The translations under genes were made by a program, and so were the position numbers. A DNA stretch of 7,108 bases, from positions 1 through 7,108 of the forward strand of contig JBIJDM010000153.1 in assembly GCA_044344145.1 (NCBI GenBank). The letters are read 5' to 3'. Each line of letters starts with the position of its first letter. Positions within the stretch are counted from its first letter, which is position 1. The notes beneath the pieces were generated by a model, which was not told the origin of the DNA, made no database searches, and saw only the letters and a program-made list of their open reading frames with translations. Source of the DNA: JBAXGE01 sp044344145. GTDB lineage: Bacteria > Planctomycetota > Phycisphaerae > WQYP01. Shown piece after piece: positions 6,237 to 7,108 of this stretch.

Positions 6237-7103
6237 TCAGGGCTGCGGCACCCTTGTGCCTACCCCCGGCGGGTGGGTCTGGAGAATCTCGGCAAAATAT
6301 CCGCGCAAGGCGCTATTCAACTGCCGTTGTTGGGTATAGAAAACATCGTTATGGCCTGTGCCGGGCAGGACGACCACCTGGGCGTCGGGGCGGATTTTGG
6401 CCAGTTCGGCCTGCATCCGAAACGGCACCAAGTTATCCTCTTGGCCATGAATCAGCATCAGGGGCATACGCATCTGCGACAATTTACTGGCGTTATCAAA
6501 CCGGTGCCGGAGCAGGAGATCAATGGGCAGAAAGCCATAACGGCTTTTGGCGGCATCGGCCATGGAGGTAAAGGCCGAGAACAACACCAGACCGGCGGGT
6601 TGCTTGCGCAGGGCCAATTCGGTGGCCACGCCGCTGCCCAGTGACCAGCCGATAATGACGATGCGGTTGGGGTCTACCTGCGGCTGCTTGAGGGCAAAGT
6701 CCCAGGCGACTTCCGCGGCGGCATAGCAGCCCGCCTCGCTGGGCTTGCCGTCGCTGACGCCATAGCCCAGGTAATCCACCCCCACCACATTGACATTGTG
6801 ACAACGGAAAAAGTCATACAGCGGTTCCGCCCGCTGCATATTCTCGCCATTGCCATAAAAGAAGATTACGGTGAGTGGCTTGGGCGTACCGGCCACGACG
6901 GGGGCATCATTGGCCGGGGCATAATAGACCCCCACCTTGGGCCCCTCTGCGGTCGGCAGCATGACATGCCCCCGGCCCGGTGCGGCGGCGGTACCTCGGC
7001 CGATGATGGCTCCGGGGAAGACCAGAAACTCCTGCCCCCACCAGCCCAATAAGACGATCAAACCATAAGCCGATACCAACAGGATGAGCAGGCGTATCAA
7101 CAT
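6237..7103 (-). CDS. Membrane-anchored alpha/beta hydrolase (BEM46/ABHD13-like)
   Basis: The 288-residue product is a serine hydrolase of the alpha/beta fold. The first about 20 residues are hydrophobic and likely form an N-terminal anchor or uncleaved signal, followed by QEFLVFPG (24-31), a feature often found right after the anchor in BEM46/ABHD13-type proteins. The strand and oxyanion region is VIFFYGNGENM (79-89), then VVGVDYLGYGVSDGKPS (106-122). The nucleophile elbow is GWSLGSG with Ser154; the acid is Asp223 in HGQEDNLVP; the base is His251 in GTGHND. All three catalytic residues are present, so it should be active, probably outside the cytoplasmic membrane. The substrate (an ester or acyl group) cannot be inferred. 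The ATG at 7103 is only 5 bases from the window edge, so a longer N-terminus cannot be excluded. Confidence 0.9.
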   Translation of the reverse strand: MLIRLLILLVSAYGLIVLLGWWGQEFLVFPGAIIGRGTAAAPGRGHVMLPTAEGPKVGVYYAPANDAPVVAGTPKPLTVIFFYGNGENMQRAEPLYDFFRCHNVNVVGVDYLGYGVSDGKPSEAGCYAAAEVAWDFALKQPQVDPNRIVIIGWSLGSGVATELALRKQPAGLVLFSAFTSMADAAKSRYGFLPIDLLLRHRFDNASKLSQMRMPLMLIHGQEDNLVPFRMQAELAKIRPDAQVVVLPGTGHNDVFYTQQRQLNSALRGYFAEILQTHPPGVGTRVPQP

Positions 7104-7108
7104 GCAGC

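Noticed and set aside
5832..6644. Plus-strand open frame of 270 codons spanning two genes
   Set aside because: It is antisense to both the ferritin-like protein and the hydrolase, crosses their boundary, and its translation shows only mirrored Gly/His/Gln-rich composition.

Overview
The window looks like chromosomal DNA from a bacterium of the Planctomycetes/Verrucomicrobia (PVC) group, most likely a planctomycete. Two genes point there. The 152-aa product at 5233-5691 matches, from memory, the Minf_1886-type family (TIGR04138), which is described as restricted to Planctomycetes and Verrucomicrobia. The 590-aa membrane protein at 3439-5211 has the layout and signature motifs of a large-membrane-protein family I associate with planctomycetes. 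The DNA is GC-rich (a hand-counted 60-base line at 4141 is 63% G+C), except for one AT-rich gene near the middle. No database search was possible, so all names rest on motif recognition.

All nine genes lie on the minus strand and read from right to left with very short spacers. In transcription order they are: an anchored alpha/beta hydrolase (6237-7103), a ferritin-like/rubrerythrin-like protein (5703-6215), the Minf_1886-type protein (5233-5691), the 590-aa multi-pass membrane protein (3439-5211), an AT-rich membrane-anchored coiled-coil orphan (2237-3415), then a respiratory complex I segment: nuoI (1554-2126), an unrecognised 231-aa three-span membrane protein (862-1557), nuoA (409-855) and the first 116 codons of nuoB (1-350, cut by the window edge). 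The only spacer above 100 bases is 2127-2236, just before nuoI, so the nuo genes may have their own promoter there. No stretch of 300 bases lacks a gene. I see no tRNA, rRNA, CRISPR array, insertion sequence or integrase.

The nuo block encodes parts of the proton-pumping NADH:quinone oxidoreductase: NuoI and NuoB carry Fe-S clusters of the electron path in the peripheral arm, and NuoA is a small membrane-arm subunit at the junction of the two arms. The order here (nuoI first, then an orphan membrane gene, then nuoA and nuoB) differs from the familiar nuoA-to-nuoN order.

No clear new system is visible. The points most worth a second look are the AT-rich coiled-coil orphan, the membrane protein translationally coupled between nuoI and nuoA, and the ferritin-like protein, whose last ExxH motif appears to lack its glutamate.
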